Shown here one piece after another: positions 13,743 to 34,775 of a stretch of 64,000 nt of DNA (position 1 is the stretch's first letter; each line of letters begins with the position of its first letter). The notes beneath the pieces are model-generated. The model was not told the origin of the DNA. It saw only the letters and a program-made list of their open reading frames with translations, and did not search any database. Made by a program: the position numbers and the translations under genes. This stretch comes from Portunus trituberculatus (taxonomy: Eukaryota > Arthropoda > Malacostraca > Decapoda > Portunidae): contig NC_059268.1 in NCBI RefSeq assembly GCF_017591435.1, positions 13,566,684 to 13,630,683 on the forward strand, in the 5' to 3' direction.

Positions 13743-15718
13743 CTCGGGCAGTGATATTACTAGCCAGTGGTATTGGGTCGCATAACGCCCTCGCCGTGGC
13801 AACAGTGATGTGTACACTACATACGTACTACCTGAGAGTACAGAGCCTCATTTACCTGAATGTATAATGCTGCATAAACCATCCTGTGCCCGCTGCCCCA
13901 CATACCTCCCTCCGTTTGCTCGCAAGAAAGCATTCCGCCTTAATGCAAAGTTTGACATTATGCACTTTTTTCTAAAGAATTTTTAAAGCAAACCGGAGAG
14001 AACATTATTAAATATTTTTCTCCTGCGGTCCTGGAACTACCTGAAGGCCTCCCATGAAGCCCTGGTTAAGATCCACTGATCCAGTGAATAAAGATAATAT
14101 TCGCAGCGCGTCTTAAAACGATGTGGAGCGCTGAGTGTTTCTTTACATTATGGCGCAGTAGTGGTGGTGGTGGTGGTGCCCCGACAAGCCCACACCACCA
14201 CCTTGAACCTAAAACATTTTCTCCATTTTCTTCTTCAGTACGGTAGGAGAGAGAAAATAAATAATTTCTGTAAGGGAAGCGCCTATGGAACGCTTATCCT
14301 AAGGAACAATACTGGAACATGAAGCTGCAAGAGACGAAAATCTGTAAGAAATGAAAACATGAAGATAGGAGGATTGAGAGCCGTAAGAAAAGAAGTTGCA
14401 GAAGAGATTTGTTTCCGATGAACAGAATACGGACAAGAGAAACACAAAGGACAGGAACTTGCGACAGTGACATAGTGAGTGAAGAAGGGAATGACATCCT
14501 GGAAATTTCTCTTCTCCCCACGTCTCTCTCCACACTAAAACCTGCGATAGTATTTGAAGAAAGAAATTTCTACGTCTGAAATAATTTGAAAACTTTACAA
14601 AGAACTTTCTTTTCTCAACTTTTTTTTTATAATGGTTCCGGGGCTCTTTGATGGGTGACGACTACTGCAGAGACTTTTGATGAGTTAATCTACTAGTCTT
14701 AACTTATGAATCTGATCCCTGGATCCTCAAATGCAGCGGAACTTTGGTAAGGGTTCTCACAAGGGGCCTGGAATTAAGACGATGAGAACCAGAAGCGTGG
14801 ATGTTCAGGATGAGAGGGTTGGATGTTAAGAATCATAAGGATGCTAAGCAATAGAGGACTGGATGTTGAGATTCAGAAGTAATCGTAGTATATTAATACT
14901 TCTGAAGGATGTTATGTACTAGAAATAAAAACTGGATGTTAAAAATAAAAGGTCTGGAATCTATAAATATAGCAGAACTTCATGAGTAGGAGTGTTGAGA
15001 GGGGCATGGATTTCTCGATGTCAAAATAATATTGTAGAAAACAGAGGACCATCATGTAAATTAGTGATATTCAGACCACCATTAAGAAAACCTGACATGG
15101 ACTGGACTTACGTGACTGGCTTAGAAATAGCAAGCCAGGCTGACTGAATGGCAACATAACGATGGAAAAAGGATCTGAGGCAGACAATACGAACAAAAAG
15201 AGAAATGTTACTGGAAAGAAAAAGAAAACATTATTCCAAGGCGGCACGATCTGAAATAAACTGACATCACTCATGAACGAGTAAATCAGGCGACCCCTTT
15301 GTACTGTGAACTAATAACAGCTTTCAGTGACGATAAAGCATAATGAAGACCTGCTGGAAACCCTTCTGATAATTACAACTCCTGATACAAGCCGCGTGCT
15401 CAACTTACAACACTTTACTCTGCTTCCCTGCTTCCCTGCTTCACCTTGACTCCCTGTTGTTGCCGCGCCTGCTCACCTCGACCCGCATGACAATATTTAA
15501 CCTGCTGCAGGAGCCGTCCATTGGTGGCCTCTCATTCTGCGCCTCAGAATAGACCAGACTGGCTGACCGAGGTGGGGGCCGCGGGGAGCAGTACATAAGT
15601 CGTGCTAGGACTAGAGGGACGGGACCAGGGGAACATTACCCAAGATTTAGGGCAGAACAAACCTTCCGATCTGCATTAGAAGTGGTGTTTACTCTTTGTC
15701 ACGACGGTTGCTAGTGAC

Positions 15719-15724
<6 letters not shown>
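13741..15724. other. No gene seen
   Basis: AT-rich unique sequence with a GC-rich patch at 15420-15620. A short (GGT)n run lies at 14160-14178. Confidence 0.55.
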
Positions 15725-15781
<57 letters not shown>

Positions 15782-15898
15782 TATTTACCTTGTTTTAGTA
15801 TACAACACCCGCGTATTGTTCTGTTCCTTGTATCTATATCTATCCACATTTATTTTTTCCTTTCAGTTAATGTATACTCCTCGTTGCTATCACCTTTT

Positions 15899-15961
<63 letters not shown>
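15725..15961 (+). repeat. Two (GT)n tracts
   Basis: 15725-15779 and 15900-15961, both pure. Confidence 0.96.
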
Positions 15962-15963
<2 letters not shown>

Positions 15964-16284
15964 AAACTCTACTGTGTCCACCTCGTGCGAACTAGATTCA
16001 CTGAAGTATGTTATTGCGCACACAAAGGACTGTTATATAGATTTCCAGACTGACAGAGAGACGAGTGTAATGTTTGGGGCGAGGGAAGTAGAAGCACGGA
16101 CGGGACAGTACAGGCAAACGTAACGATGAGCTACAGACATGCCACACGTGAAATGTGCCAATTCTACTGCTGACGGGAATACAATAGAAGCTCGGCAGAA
16201 GAATATTAATGAAGGTTTGGTAAGAAATTGAGAACTGAACGAAGAGGAAGACTAGAGTGAGAATACGATGAACAGAGGGAAGCA

Positions 16285-16544
16285 GAGAGAGAGAGAGAGA
16301 GAAAGAGAAAGAGAGAGAGAAAGAAAGGGGGTGAAGGTATAGATGACAAATAACTTTATACTCGTCAATAGTATTAAGAATAATATGCAGTAGTGATGTG
16401 ACGTCATGGTATTATTATATCCTGGAACAGTGTCATAAAGTTGCCGCTTCTTATGCGGAACTTCGATAAATGTAGGCGATGTGTAGTGGTGGTGGTACAT
16501 GTTTAGTTGACAGTGCTTTAAGTTAGTGGAGTGAAGGTCGGTGA

Positions 16545-16612
<68 letters not shown>

Positions 16613-16686
16613 CGTGTGCGCTTCTTTGTTGCTATAATAATGATCCAAGAATTAAATATTTATATGCATTCCAGGACACACCCGCG

Positions 16687-16720
<34 letters not shown>

Positions 16721-16798
16721 AAGGTGTATATACCGCATTGAAATCGGCCTTTAAGTATTGTAAGGCAGTAATTTTTTTTATATTATGCGTATGTGTGT

Positions 16799-16839
<41 letters not shown>
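16285..16839 (+). repeat. (AG)n, (GT)n, (AC)n and (AAT)n cluster
   Basis: Impure AG 16285-16326, GT 16549-16608, AC 16690-16717, AAT 16801-16839. Confidence 0.93.
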
Positions 16840-16840
<1 letters not shown>

Positions 16841-17749
16841 CGATTTATTCAGACATAAGCAGCTCGGGAACTGAAAATATGCATTTAGCGGAGGGAAATA
16901 TCCTAATATTATATACTTAAAATTACATACTTAAATTCAAGCACAAATACAGTCAGTGTTCACGAGTTGAGTATTTTCACTGTTGTGTGTATTGCACTGT
17001 TTTTGTGTCTGTCTGTCCGAGCACGTATGGGGAGCAGCTTGTTGTGGTGTCGGACACTATGGCGGGGAGGGGGAGCTGCCGGAGGGAACAGGTTCCTGTG
17101 GCGCGGGTGGTGGTGTGTGTGTGTGTGTGTGAGTTTGTGTTTGTTGGCGGGTGGGGTGCTCCTTCCACACTTCACAGCGGGACGAGCAGACAGATGGCTA
17201 TCCCCAAGCACGAAAAGTAACTGCGTGACTATAAAGGGAAGCAAACAAAAAGGCAAAAGAAAAATAGCATGGTCAGTAAAACACTAAGAAACAAAATACA
17301 CATAAAAGAAGAAAAATAGTACAAGAGGCAACAACAGAACACAAACTTACTCAATTTACATTACCGTGGATATCTTTCTCATTTTATCAGAATCACCACC
17401 GGCGCACTTCAATCAACAATAAGAGCATGTACCTTCCCCCTACTTATCCTTCCCTTTCCTTTGTCAACATACTACTTGTGGAATATATAAAGCCTGTGGT
17501 AGGGAGGAGCAGAGGGAGATAGTAGAGGCGGCTGATGAAATAAGGTACAGGGAATAGGAAGGCAAGCTGGGAATAGACGGAAGGGAAGGAAAGACAGAGA
17601 AAGACACAATAGAGGAAGGTAGATTGTTGAAAGGAAAGAGGAGATACAGGAACTGATAACAATAACACGCATCATTACTATTTCTCAAGGGTTTTCTTCT
17701 AATTTCATATATGTACCATCGGATTTTGAAAGTAAGTAGATGAAAGTAG

Positions 17750-17751
<2 letters not shown>
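16840..17751. other. No gene seen
   Basis: A GT-rich interval at 17100-17160, otherwise unique sequence without coding features. Confidence 0.5.

Positions 17752-17808
<57 letters not shown>
17752..17808 (+). repeat. (AG)n microsatellite
   Basis: Pure, followed at 17870-18060 by a (GGT)-rich low-complexity stretch and at 18080-18400 by a pyrimidine-rich one. Confidence 0.95.
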
Positions 17809-17810
<2 letters not shown>

Positions 17811-18502
17811 ACTGTATCATCCAGTTCTCCTTTCTCGTAAAACTGCTCACCGTTACAGAAGTGGTGGGTTGTGGTTGTGTGTATGTGTGTGTGTGGTGGT
17901 AATGGTAGTGGTGGTTGTGGTGGTGGTAATGGCAGTGTTGTGGTGGTGGATCGCAGGCGGTGGTGTAAGGAATGGTGTAATGATAGTAGTGGTAGGTGGA
18001 GTTGGTGCAGTGATTTGGTGATGATAGTGGTGGAGGTTGTTTATTGGGATGGTGGTATTAAATGTTGTGGTTTTCTTATCTGTTTGCCTTGTACTCTTTT
18101 TTTTATTTATATTTTTTTCTTTCTTCTTTCTTACTGTCTTTCTGTGTTTCGTTCACTTATTTATTTTTCCTTTCTTCGTTTTTTTTCCTCCTTTTTCATT
18201 GTTTCGTTAATTTATTCCATTCTCAATTTAATCGTTTCTTTCATCCCTCTTTCCTTTTATCTATTCTTTCCTCCCTCTCTTTCTTCCTTTCTCCCTCCCT
18301 TCGTTTGTTCGTTCCTTCCTTTCTGCGTTCTTCTCTTCCCTTCTGCCTTTTTCCTCGCTTCATCTTTCCTTCCTCTTTTTGCCTTTTTTGCTTTTCCTTC
18401 ATCCCTTTAACAACTTTTAGGCATTTAGAGACAAATTTATGATTCTACAAAACATGCTTTCTGTAAATCTTAGGTAACGTGGGTGAGGAAAAGAATAGTA
18501 AG

Positions 18503-18504
<2 letters not shown>

Positions 18505-18571
<67 letters not shown>
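18505..18571 (+). repeat. (TC)n microsatellite
   Basis: Pure, 67 bp. (CTC)n follows at 18779-18816 and an A-rich run at 18991-19012. Confidence 0.95.
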
Positions 18572-18574
<3 letters not shown>

Positions 18575-19350
18575 CCTCCTTCACTGCGGCTTCCTAAGTT
18601 AATAATACTGATAGAAATAGGGCGTGAAATGAAATTTTCTCTGAATAACCTCATTTTGAATTTGTTCCCGGCCTTTCCTTAATGTATCACCACCATTTCC
18701 TTATACCACAAAAATAATGAGACAGCCTTTGTCTTCATTCCGAGTAGCATCGAGTTTTATTGTTTCTCTCTCTTGCTTCTCCTCCTCCTCTTTCTCCTCC
18801 TCCTCCTCCTCCCTCCTCCTTCCCATTTATATTGAACACTAAGAGATGGCAGGGAATTGTACAACTGTATAAACAATGAAATTATTAGATATTTTACGCT
18901 TCTTTCTCTCTGGTTCTGTGAGAAAGTGCTCCTCTCATGCCGGCCTATCTTTCAGCGTAGAACAAAAGGCGTGTCATATCAGGATGTGCAAAAAAAAAAA
19001 AAAAAAAAAAAATGGACTAGAGAGAAAAATAAAAGTGTTCCATTGACTTACTTCTCTTTGATGTCCATTTGGTGCAGTGATGTGTGCTTGTATGTTTAAA
19101 TGCACACCCAACTTGACGCGTGAACATTTTTGTAGTAGGTAATTGTTTGTGGCCTAAATGAAAAAGTGGAAGTGTGTGTGCCTGACATTTATTCCTGTTG
19201 TTTGTCCCGGCGCTGCATCGATATGTGTTAATTCATGGCGCTCTTTGTTGTCTTGTGTTAGATGACTCTCGGAAGTTTAGTTGTTGTTAGTTGTGTTCAT
19301 ATATAAATCTATAATTATATTGAATACAGTCGTGTTAGTGTATAGTTAGT

Positions 19351-19375
19351 ATTATTGTTGTTATTATTATTATTA

Positions 19376-19444
<69 letters not shown>

Positions 19445-19483
19445 GTAGTAGTAGTAGTTGTTGTTGTTGTTGTTTTTGTTGTT

Positions 19484-19521
<38 letters not shown>

Positions 19522-19545
19522 AGTAGTAATAGAGGTAATAGTAGG
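19351..19545 (+). repeat. (ATT)n(AGT)n(TGT)n trinucleotide block
   Basis: TTA/ATT units change stepwise to TAG, TTG and back to TAG, each one base from the last. Confidence 0.95.
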
Positions 19546-19553
19546 TCATAGGT

Positions 19554-19800
19554 CATAATATTTCAACATAACAGCACAAGGTTATAATATTTCAGTGTAG
19601 CAGCATTTCCAGCACAAAAATAATATCTCAGCATAACAACATTTCAAGTACAAGTTTAGAATATTTCAGCATAGCAGTATTTCAAGTACAAGTTTAGAAT
19701 ATTTTAGAATAGCAGTATTTCAAGTAGAAGTTATAATATTTCAGCATAGCAGCATTTCAAGTAGAAGTTATAATATTTCAGCATAGCAGCATTTCAAGTA
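19554..19800 (+). repeat. 37-bp minisatellite, about seven units
   Basis: A unit of the form AAGTTATAATATTTCAGCATAGCAGCATTTCAAGTA(G/C) is repeated head to tail. The last two units are nearly identical and the 5' units are more diverged. It ends about 55 bp before the first Ig exon, so it lies in the upstream intron. Confidence 0.9.
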
Positions 19801-19855
19801 CGTTTCAGAGTTCATAATTTCTTGACGCTGACCAAAACATTCTGTCTCTCCGCAG

Positions 19856-19959
19856 GAACAACCACGGTGGTCAGGGCGGGCGGGAACGTGACCCTGGAGT
19901 GTCCCGCCGCCAAGGACACCTACGTGTTGCTCCTCGAGTGGAAGTGTCAGGAATGCCAG
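19856..19959 (+). CDS. Internal exon: first half of a V-set immunoglobulin domain
   Basis: This 104-nt exon lies between a pyrimidine-rich acceptor ending ..tctctccgcag and a consensus donor gtgagt at 19960. It encodes about 34 residues. These carry the Ig B-strand pattern G-N-V-T-L-E-C (first canonical cysteine) and then L-L-L-E-W, the C-strand tryptophan. An N-V-T sequon sits beside the cysteine. The exon begins after the first base of a codon (phase 1) and ends on a codon boundary (phase 0). It therefore joins in frame to 21905-22118, which supplies the second half of the same domain. Two extra cysteines (K-C-Q-E-C-Q) close the exon. The family is a secreted or cell-surface Ig-superfamily protein; which arthropod gene it is cannot be told. 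The exon is GC-rich against AT-rich flanks and sits just downstream of a 37-bp minisatellite. Confidence 0.82.
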
Positions 19960-20022
19960 GTGAGTGTCGAGCATGATGTCAGCCAATTTGTGCTTCGTAT
20001 TCCTGGTTAACCTCACTTGCCG

Positions 20023-20292
20023 TCTCCTCCTCCTCCTCCTCCTCCTCCTCCTCCTGTTTTACCAATTCTACTTCATCTTTCCTTTTTCCTTTCTTGTGTT
20101 CTTATTCTTGTTCCTGATCTTTTTCGTTTTCTTCTTCTTCTTCTTCTTCTTCTTCTTCTTCTTCTTCTTCTTTCGTCATTTTCTTCTTCTTTGTCTTCCT
20201 TTTCGTTTTTTTTCTTCTTCTTCCTCTTCTTCTTCGTCTTCGTCCTCATCATCATCATCATCATCTTCTTCTTCTTCTTCTTCTTCTTCTTG
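20023..20292 (+). repeat. (CTC)n and (TTC)n pyrimidine triplets
   Basis: CTC 20023-20054 and TTC runs 20129-20172 and 20212-20292 with an ATC interruption. They lie within the Ig intron. Confidence 0.94.
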
Positions 20293-20937
20293 CAGGCAGG
20301 CTACAGTCAGATCCATCATTTCCCGCTTCTGTATTGCTCATCTTCCTAATATCGCCATTCCAGTTCATTCTCTCCTCTATCTTCCTCAACACTCCCGTCC
20401 TGAATAAGATGCACGAGATTTAGATATCTTTCGCCTTTCCTTTCTGCTAGTCTAATACTATTTTATCAGAGGGCATCAGTATTCCGGTTCACTTCATAAA
20501 TCTACATTATTCACCATTACTTATATTTTACAGATTGAAAACTCTCCACTTCCTTTTAAATTCTTTCACGTCCATTTTCTCTGAGAGTCTTGACATCTAT
20601 GACTGGGTGATTTAGTCATCCTCCAAATAGTATAATGAGTATATCGCCTTTCCTTCCGTGTGCTTCAGATTCAAAGCTGCTTATTGCCATTACTGCTGAC
20701 ATATTGACGACAGTTCTCTCTTATGTAAAACCTTCCTTTGCAAACGTAAGCCTTGTTTTGTGCTTTCATCTCAGCCAATACTTTTAAAATCTATGTTTCG
20801 TCCTCCTTAAGCATACGTTAAAGTCCTTAAAAGTTGAATGACCAAGTGTATTCAGAGACGAAATGAGACAAATAAAAATAGGAAGAATAATGATAATAAC
20901 TCAATGCATATTATTAGAAACATCAAATCAGAATATT

Positions 20938-20960
20938 GGGTTAGGTTAGGTTAGGTTAGA
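20938..20960 (+). repeat. Interstitial telomere-type (TTAGG)n
   Basis: Three complete TTAGG units and a partial fourth, preceded by GGG. TTAGG is the ancestral arthropod telomere repeat. It lies inside the intron between the two Ig exons. Confidence 0.85.
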
Positions 20961-21084
20961 TTCACGCACGCACATTCCTAAATCATTTCTTAACCATCGT
21001 TTGTGTTCTTTGTTAGTCACGTTCATTATCAAAATTTCTTGATTGCGTGCGATTATGACTGTCTTGTGTATAGTCTATAGTCGT

Positions 21085-21088
<4 letters not shown>

Positions 21089-21134
<46 letters not shown>
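21089..21134 (+). repeat. (AG)n microsatellite in the Ig intron
   Basis: Pure, 46 bp. Confidence 0.95.
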
Positions 21135-21135
<1 letters not shown>

Positions 21136-21152
21136 AAGGCGTATCTTAATAT

Positions 21153-21421
21153 CGGCTTATAATTATTTACACAGGTTTTTAAGAATGTTTTCATGTTCCT
21201 AGTGACAAATAAATAAGATTCCTACATATTTGACTAAGAAAATACTCTTGAGAATTTGGCTGATCGTGTTTGTGGTCTTGGAAAACTGTCGTGGTGAGAA
21301 AGAGAGACCGAAGCGTTTCTGAATACCGGCTTCTAATAATTTACACAGTTTTTTTAAGAATGTTTTCATGTTCCTAGTGACAAATTAGCAAGATTCCTAC
21401 ATATTTGACAAGGAAAATACT
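21153..21421 (+). repeat. Tandem duplication inside the Ig intron
   Basis: About 95 bp at 21153-21246 (CGGCTTATAATTATTTACACAGG .. AAGAATGTTTTCATGTTCCTAGTGACAAAT .. TTCCTACATATTTGAC) recur with over 90 percent identity at 21326-21421, about 174 bp downstream. The CTAGTGACA segment also resembles 949-962. Confidence 0.85.
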
Positions 21422-21597
21422 TGATTGGTTGTCAGGTGGCCCGCGACTCAGCAGTGCGATACTCCGATCCTGAACACGTCTCCACATCACAACCTCGCAC
21501 AAGACCACGTTATTAATAGACAAGAGCGAATCTCTCAGCTGAAAATTGCATAATAGAGCACTAATTCCCACTGTTGCTAATGACATTGTCTGAGTTT

Positions 21598-21708
<111 letters not shown>

Positions 21709-21904
21709 GCTATTGATTCATTGCTTTTTCATTTTTTTTCCAGTCCGGTGAGTAAGTTTCTATGAGCACGTTCATGATTCCAGGAAAGCGAAGTGGAAAG
21801 TTAGTGCAACTTTCCACTAATACGAGACTTTGCTTCCTGCTTGTGTTTCTCGAGTAATATCCTGCTAACTGTAACCTCCTTCCTCCCCCTCTCTCCCCTC
21901 ACAG

Positions 21905-22118
21905 CTGCCGGGAGAGGCGATAGTTTCGCATGAGGTGAAGCTGGTGGAGTACAGGACAGAATCAGTGACCCTCTTCCACCACGAGGGCCGCATGTCCCTA
22001 TCTCCGGACACCTTCAGCCTCTCCTTCAAGCCGGTGCTCGCCTCAGACTCCGGCGTGTATTTTTGCCGCGTTAACAACAAGGATGAGTCGCTGCGCCCCG
22101 TCCGTCTCGTTGTGCAAG
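21905..22118 (+). CDS. Internal exon: second half of the same V-set immunoglobulin domain
   Basis: This 214-nt exon follows an acceptor with a strong pyrimidine tract (cctctctcccctcacag) and ends at the donor gtgagt at 22119. It encodes 71 residues in phase 0, plus one base of the next codon. The translation has the later strands of a V-set fold: R-M-S-L-S-P-D-T-F-S-L-S-F, then D-S-G-V-Y-F-C-R-V with the second canonical cysteine, then a G-strand ending R-L-V-V-Q. Joined to the first exon this gives one Ig domain of about 105 residues bounded by phase-1 introns, the usual arrangement for shuffled Ig modules. The intron between them (19960-21904, 1.9 kb) is full of repeats. No signal peptide, transmembrane or further Ig exon is recognised nearby, so the gene extends beyond what I can identify and probably has long introns. 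Confidence 0.85.
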
Positions 22119-28467
<6,349 letters not shown>

Positions 28468-28555
28468 CCTCCTCCTCCTCCTCCTCCTCCTCCTCCTCCC
28501 TCCTCCTCCTCCTCCTCCTCCTCCTCTCCTCCTCCTCCTCTTCCTCCTTCCTCTG
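28468..28555 (+). repeat. (CTC)n microsatellite
   Basis: Nearly pure CCT/CTC. The frame after it (28622-28966) opens with a hydrophobic stretch but has no recognisable domain. Confidence 0.94.
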
Positions 28556-28966
28556 GTCCAGGCAGTGCAGTAAGACCCCTCACCATCACCATTAAAGTTT
28601 CAAGCCTCATCATGGAACTTTTTGAAGTGGATGTTAACAGTTCTAGTTTTGTTTCTTTCTTGCTTTACTGGAGCGGTGGTGCATTATACTTTACGATCCT
28701 GGACAGCTAAACGAGCTTCCTTTCTTTTCTCCAGCGGTACGGGAGCGCGCACTTTTAGAAACGTTAATTTTTGTCCTCTGAATGATGTGGTGGACGTCAA
28801 AACTAATCCCGCCCGGACGTGGAGGTTCCGTGTCACGTCCCGAGAATTCCTAATGGCACTTTCAATAAAACATGAGGGGAATTCATCCTGCAGGAAGATA
28901 TCTCGGGGACGATTAATCTCGGCCAAGAAGACAGACGAGCCCCGGGGCGGGCAAGAGTCTGGCTGA

Positions 28967-28969
<3 letters not shown>

Positions 28970-29012
<43 letters not shown>

Positions 29013-29174
29013 AGCAAGGAGTCCCTTCCTCTGCATTACTCTCCGTCCAGGGAATCCTTGTTCCTGTGTGACGGACGGACCTGCACGGCTGTCCCGGTGT
29101 GCAACCAATCAACTTCTATGACTGAGTGATTAAACCTTGCCAGTGTTTTAAGGAAATGAAGGGGAAACACTATT

Positions 29175-29219
<45 letters not shown>
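28970..29219 (+). repeat. Two (AG)n tracts
   Basis: 28970-29009 and 29177-29219. Confidence 0.95.
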
Positions 29220-29221
<2 letters not shown>

Positions 29222-29415
29222 GCTATTATTTGATCTGAGAATGGTGAGAATACGAAATCAACATATCTACAGGCTATGTCATGTAGTAGGTCCATTGTAG
29301 TCTCAGTGAAAAGATTCGCAGGTACAATCACGTTTATAAAGTACAGCAAGTATCATGAGTCATTACCTGATGAAAGTTTGCCCCAAAGCTGGAAAAGAAT
29401 ATTGTCCTTTGTATG

Positions 29416-29723
<308 letters not shown>

Positions 29724-30337
29724 TCGTGGGTATCTTTTTGCTGCACCTGTGGAATGCGTGACCGAGGTGATGTGGTGTTCAAGTTTCTCCCTGACCGCTA
29801 ATTAAGGAAAGAAGAAGCAATATTCTGTACACCTCCCTGCGAGCTTCATTATCTCATCTCGGCGGGATCTGAGGTGGCTCGTTAGGTGAAAGATTCATCT
29901 ACTTAGACTGTTAACTCCGCCTCATCCACCACAGATACTGCTGTTTTTACTATTATATTTCTTGCCTTAGAATGTTGTAGTTTCTCTTGTGTTCTTCAGT
30001 GTTGTTCTTCACACGATTTTTGTTAATGAAAGATATTTGTAATCTCACAGTACTAAATTATACTTTTTTTTTTCTCGTGTAGTGGCATTATTCAAAGTAA
30101 TATAGAGAAAAAAAAAGTGTGCTAATGAAAAAGAGGAATAATTTAATGCTGATGAATAGAAGGAAAAAATCGTGATTCATGAAAATTTAATTAAAGGTAT
30201 TATTAGAAAACGTAATTGGGTCCGCTGTAGATGAAGAGAAACCGGACAGTGTTCTCATTAGGGCGTGTTTAAAATGTTTCCGACGTACCGAAGATGAAAT
30301 AACAGGAAACTATCGTACGTGGTGAGTTGTCATGCTT

Positions 30338-30630
<293 letters not shown>

Positions 30631-30911
30631 TACTTGACCCCGCTTACTACTTGGAATATGCACCATGTAGTTTTAACCTCATCTCTCGCCCTTCCCACCT
30701 TCACTGCCCATCCCTGTCCGCCCCTTCAGTCTCCTTCCCTCCCACATCCATCCCTTCACTCCCTCACCCCCCCACGCCCCTTCCTCAACGCACACTCCAG
30801 AGAGGAATGATTTGAAAAAGGTTGTTCGAAATCTTTCTATAAAATCAGTCCTGCGGAAATGAATGAAAATCTTCCAAAAGGGGGACATGAATACGTTGCA
30901 TCCAATTTTTT

Positions 30912-30913
<2 letters not shown>

Positions 30914-30983
<70 letters not shown>

Positions 30984-31050
30984 TGTGTGTGTGCTTTGGA
31001 AAATATTGTGCACTGTGAATTTATTTATGTGTTTTCATTTTGTTGGTTTA

Positions 31051-31140
<90 letters not shown>
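30914..31140 (+). repeat. (GT)n and (CT)n pair
   Basis: GT 30914-30993 (one interruption) and CT 31053-31140. Confidence 0.96.
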
Positions 31141-32837
<1,697 letters not shown>

Positions 32838-33003
32838 CAGTAACAATCTCCTGTAAGCGGTTTCCACAAATGCGATACAAGTCTTATTACATCAAGACAC
32901 CAAAGACAACGGTGGTCCATTGAAGGCGGTGTCTGCACATTGCTCTATACTTGCAGAAGGTTTAGTACACAAATAACACTATTCATTACATTACTCGTTA
33001 AAC

Positions 33004-33266
<263 letters not shown>

Positions 33267-33405
33267 AATTGCTGCTAAGTGAGCAGTATTAGATCCAGAA
33301 ATAAACTCGTGTGCGTGTGTTTTTATTTGCATGTGTATGTTTGTGTGGGAAAGGCGTCTGTGTGTATGTCTGTCCTTTGCTCATTACACCTGCTGATATA
33401 AAGAG

Positions 33406-33486
33406 CAGTCAAGCAGTCAGTCAGTTAGTCAGTCAGTCAGGCAGTCAGGCAGTCAGTCAGTCAGTCAGTCAGTAAGGCAGTCAGTC
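33406..33486 (+). repeat. (CAGT)n tetranucleotide
   Basis: Imperfect CAGT/CAGG units, the same motif as in the compound block at 30423 and a short run at 26269-26297. Confidence 0.92.
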
Positions 33487-33626
33487 GCTTCAGGAGCAAT
33501 CATTCCAGCACCTTAATAATAACCTGACTGGCAAATGAGGGAGGTGATTGATAATTATAGTATTCCTCTAATTGCAGTAATTGGAATGCTTCTAGTCAGC
33601 GTGAATAATTTCTTTTCGATGCTTCC

Positions 33627-33627
<1 letters not shown>

Positions 33628-33699
<72 letters not shown>
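33628..33699 (+). repeat. (GT)n microsatellite
   Basis: Pure; abuts the LINE-like tail at 33700. Confidence 0.96.
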
Positions 33700-33830
33700 G
33701 ATTTGAATTGATTTGATTGATTTATTGCACCGTAGTGCCAGGCAAATGTACAAAAGGTGGCTCGTAAATAAGGACAGTGTTAATGATAAGGTGGTGGTTA
33801 TTACTGGCCTTATTAAATAGTACGTGAATC
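33700..33830 (-). mobile_element. LINE-like 3' end fragment next to (GT)n
   Basis: On the minus strand it ends ..GGCACTACGGTGCAATAAATCAATCAAATCAATTCAAATCAA and then (CA)n. The AATAAA with a short repeating tail suggests the 3' end of a non-LTR element. About 130 bp, non-coding. Confidence 0.4.
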
Positions 33831-33884
33831 TTTATTATTATTTATTTACTTATTTATTCACTTATTCATTTATTTTGTTGATGT

Positions 33885-33947
<63 letters not shown>

Positions 33948-34540
33948 CACAATTGACTCAGGATTATTGGTATCATAAGAATGCTCGTTCATACTTTTAT
34001 TAATCTCCTCCCCAAAATTAACCAACTCCCCATTTCCAGAACTAACCAGCTCCCACAGTTATCCTTACATCACTCATTGTTATAATCCTCACCTCTACCG
34101 ATATTACTACCTCACACATCTTTATTCCTCCTCCAATTCAGAAATCACATTATTTTCTTAACCTCATTGCTTCACGTGGGAGTTTCCTCACTAAAACTCC
34201 TCATTATCCTCTTCATCTGGGCTTCATATTATCAGAACACTCACTTCAGCAATCTCAGGCCTTGAAAGTGCAGTCATGTAGGTAAGCGCACTGTCTCTCT
34301 GGTTGTAAGGTCTATGTAAGATGCTCATCCTTGCCGCTATCCGAGTCTGCAGCGGCTGTGGTATCTAGATTCTCGCCTCGCCGCAGACCAGGGATGCAGT
34401 GCGGCGCTTTGCATATATTGAAGATAATATTGACTTTAATTACGTGCAAAGGAGCGGGAGAGAGGCGGCGAAGGAAGGGAAGGACGAGACGGTAGAAGGA
34501 AGGAAGAGGAAAGCAAAAGAGGAATAATGGCGAAGGATAG

Positions 34541-34545
<5 letters not shown>
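33831..34545. other. No gene seen
   Basis: (CTA)n at 33885-33948, then pyrimidine-rich unique sequence. Confidence 0.5.
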
Positions 34546-34624
<79 letters not shown>

Positions 34625-34730
34625 CAGATTCAGGTTTATTATTATCCATCCACAATAAAGACATGAATTACAATGGTTCCAGATGCATGTCTTCTTTAGT
34701 TATCACATATGGCTACATAAAAATATAAAC

Positions 34731-34773
<43 letters not shown>
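34546..34773 (+). repeat. Two (AG)n tracts around a LINE tail
   Basis: 34546-34621 and 34737-34773. Confidence 0.95.
34622..34736 (-). mobile_element. LINE-like 3' end fragment
   Basis: On the minus strand the segment ends ..AATAATAAACCTGAATCTGAATC, a polyadenylation-like AATAAA followed by a short tandem hexamer, the usual look of a LINE 3' tail. It is sandwiched between two (AG)n tracts (34546-34621 and 34737-34773). There is no coding sequence and the family is unknown. Confidence 0.4.

Positions 34774-34775
<2 letters not shown>

Noticed and set aside
19351..19545. Poly-Leu/poly-Val coding region
   Set aside because: Trinucleotide microsatellite in non-coding sequence; frames differ by variant units and have no flanking exon structure.
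28622..28966. Frame opening with a signal-peptide-like hydrophobic stretch
   Set aside because: The hydrophobic part is short, the remainder resembles no protein, and nothing indicates splicing or a promoter.
33406..33486. Regularly spaced short repeats resembling a CRISPR array
   Set aside because: It is a plain CAGT tetranucleotide microsatellite in a eukaryotic context, with no spacers.
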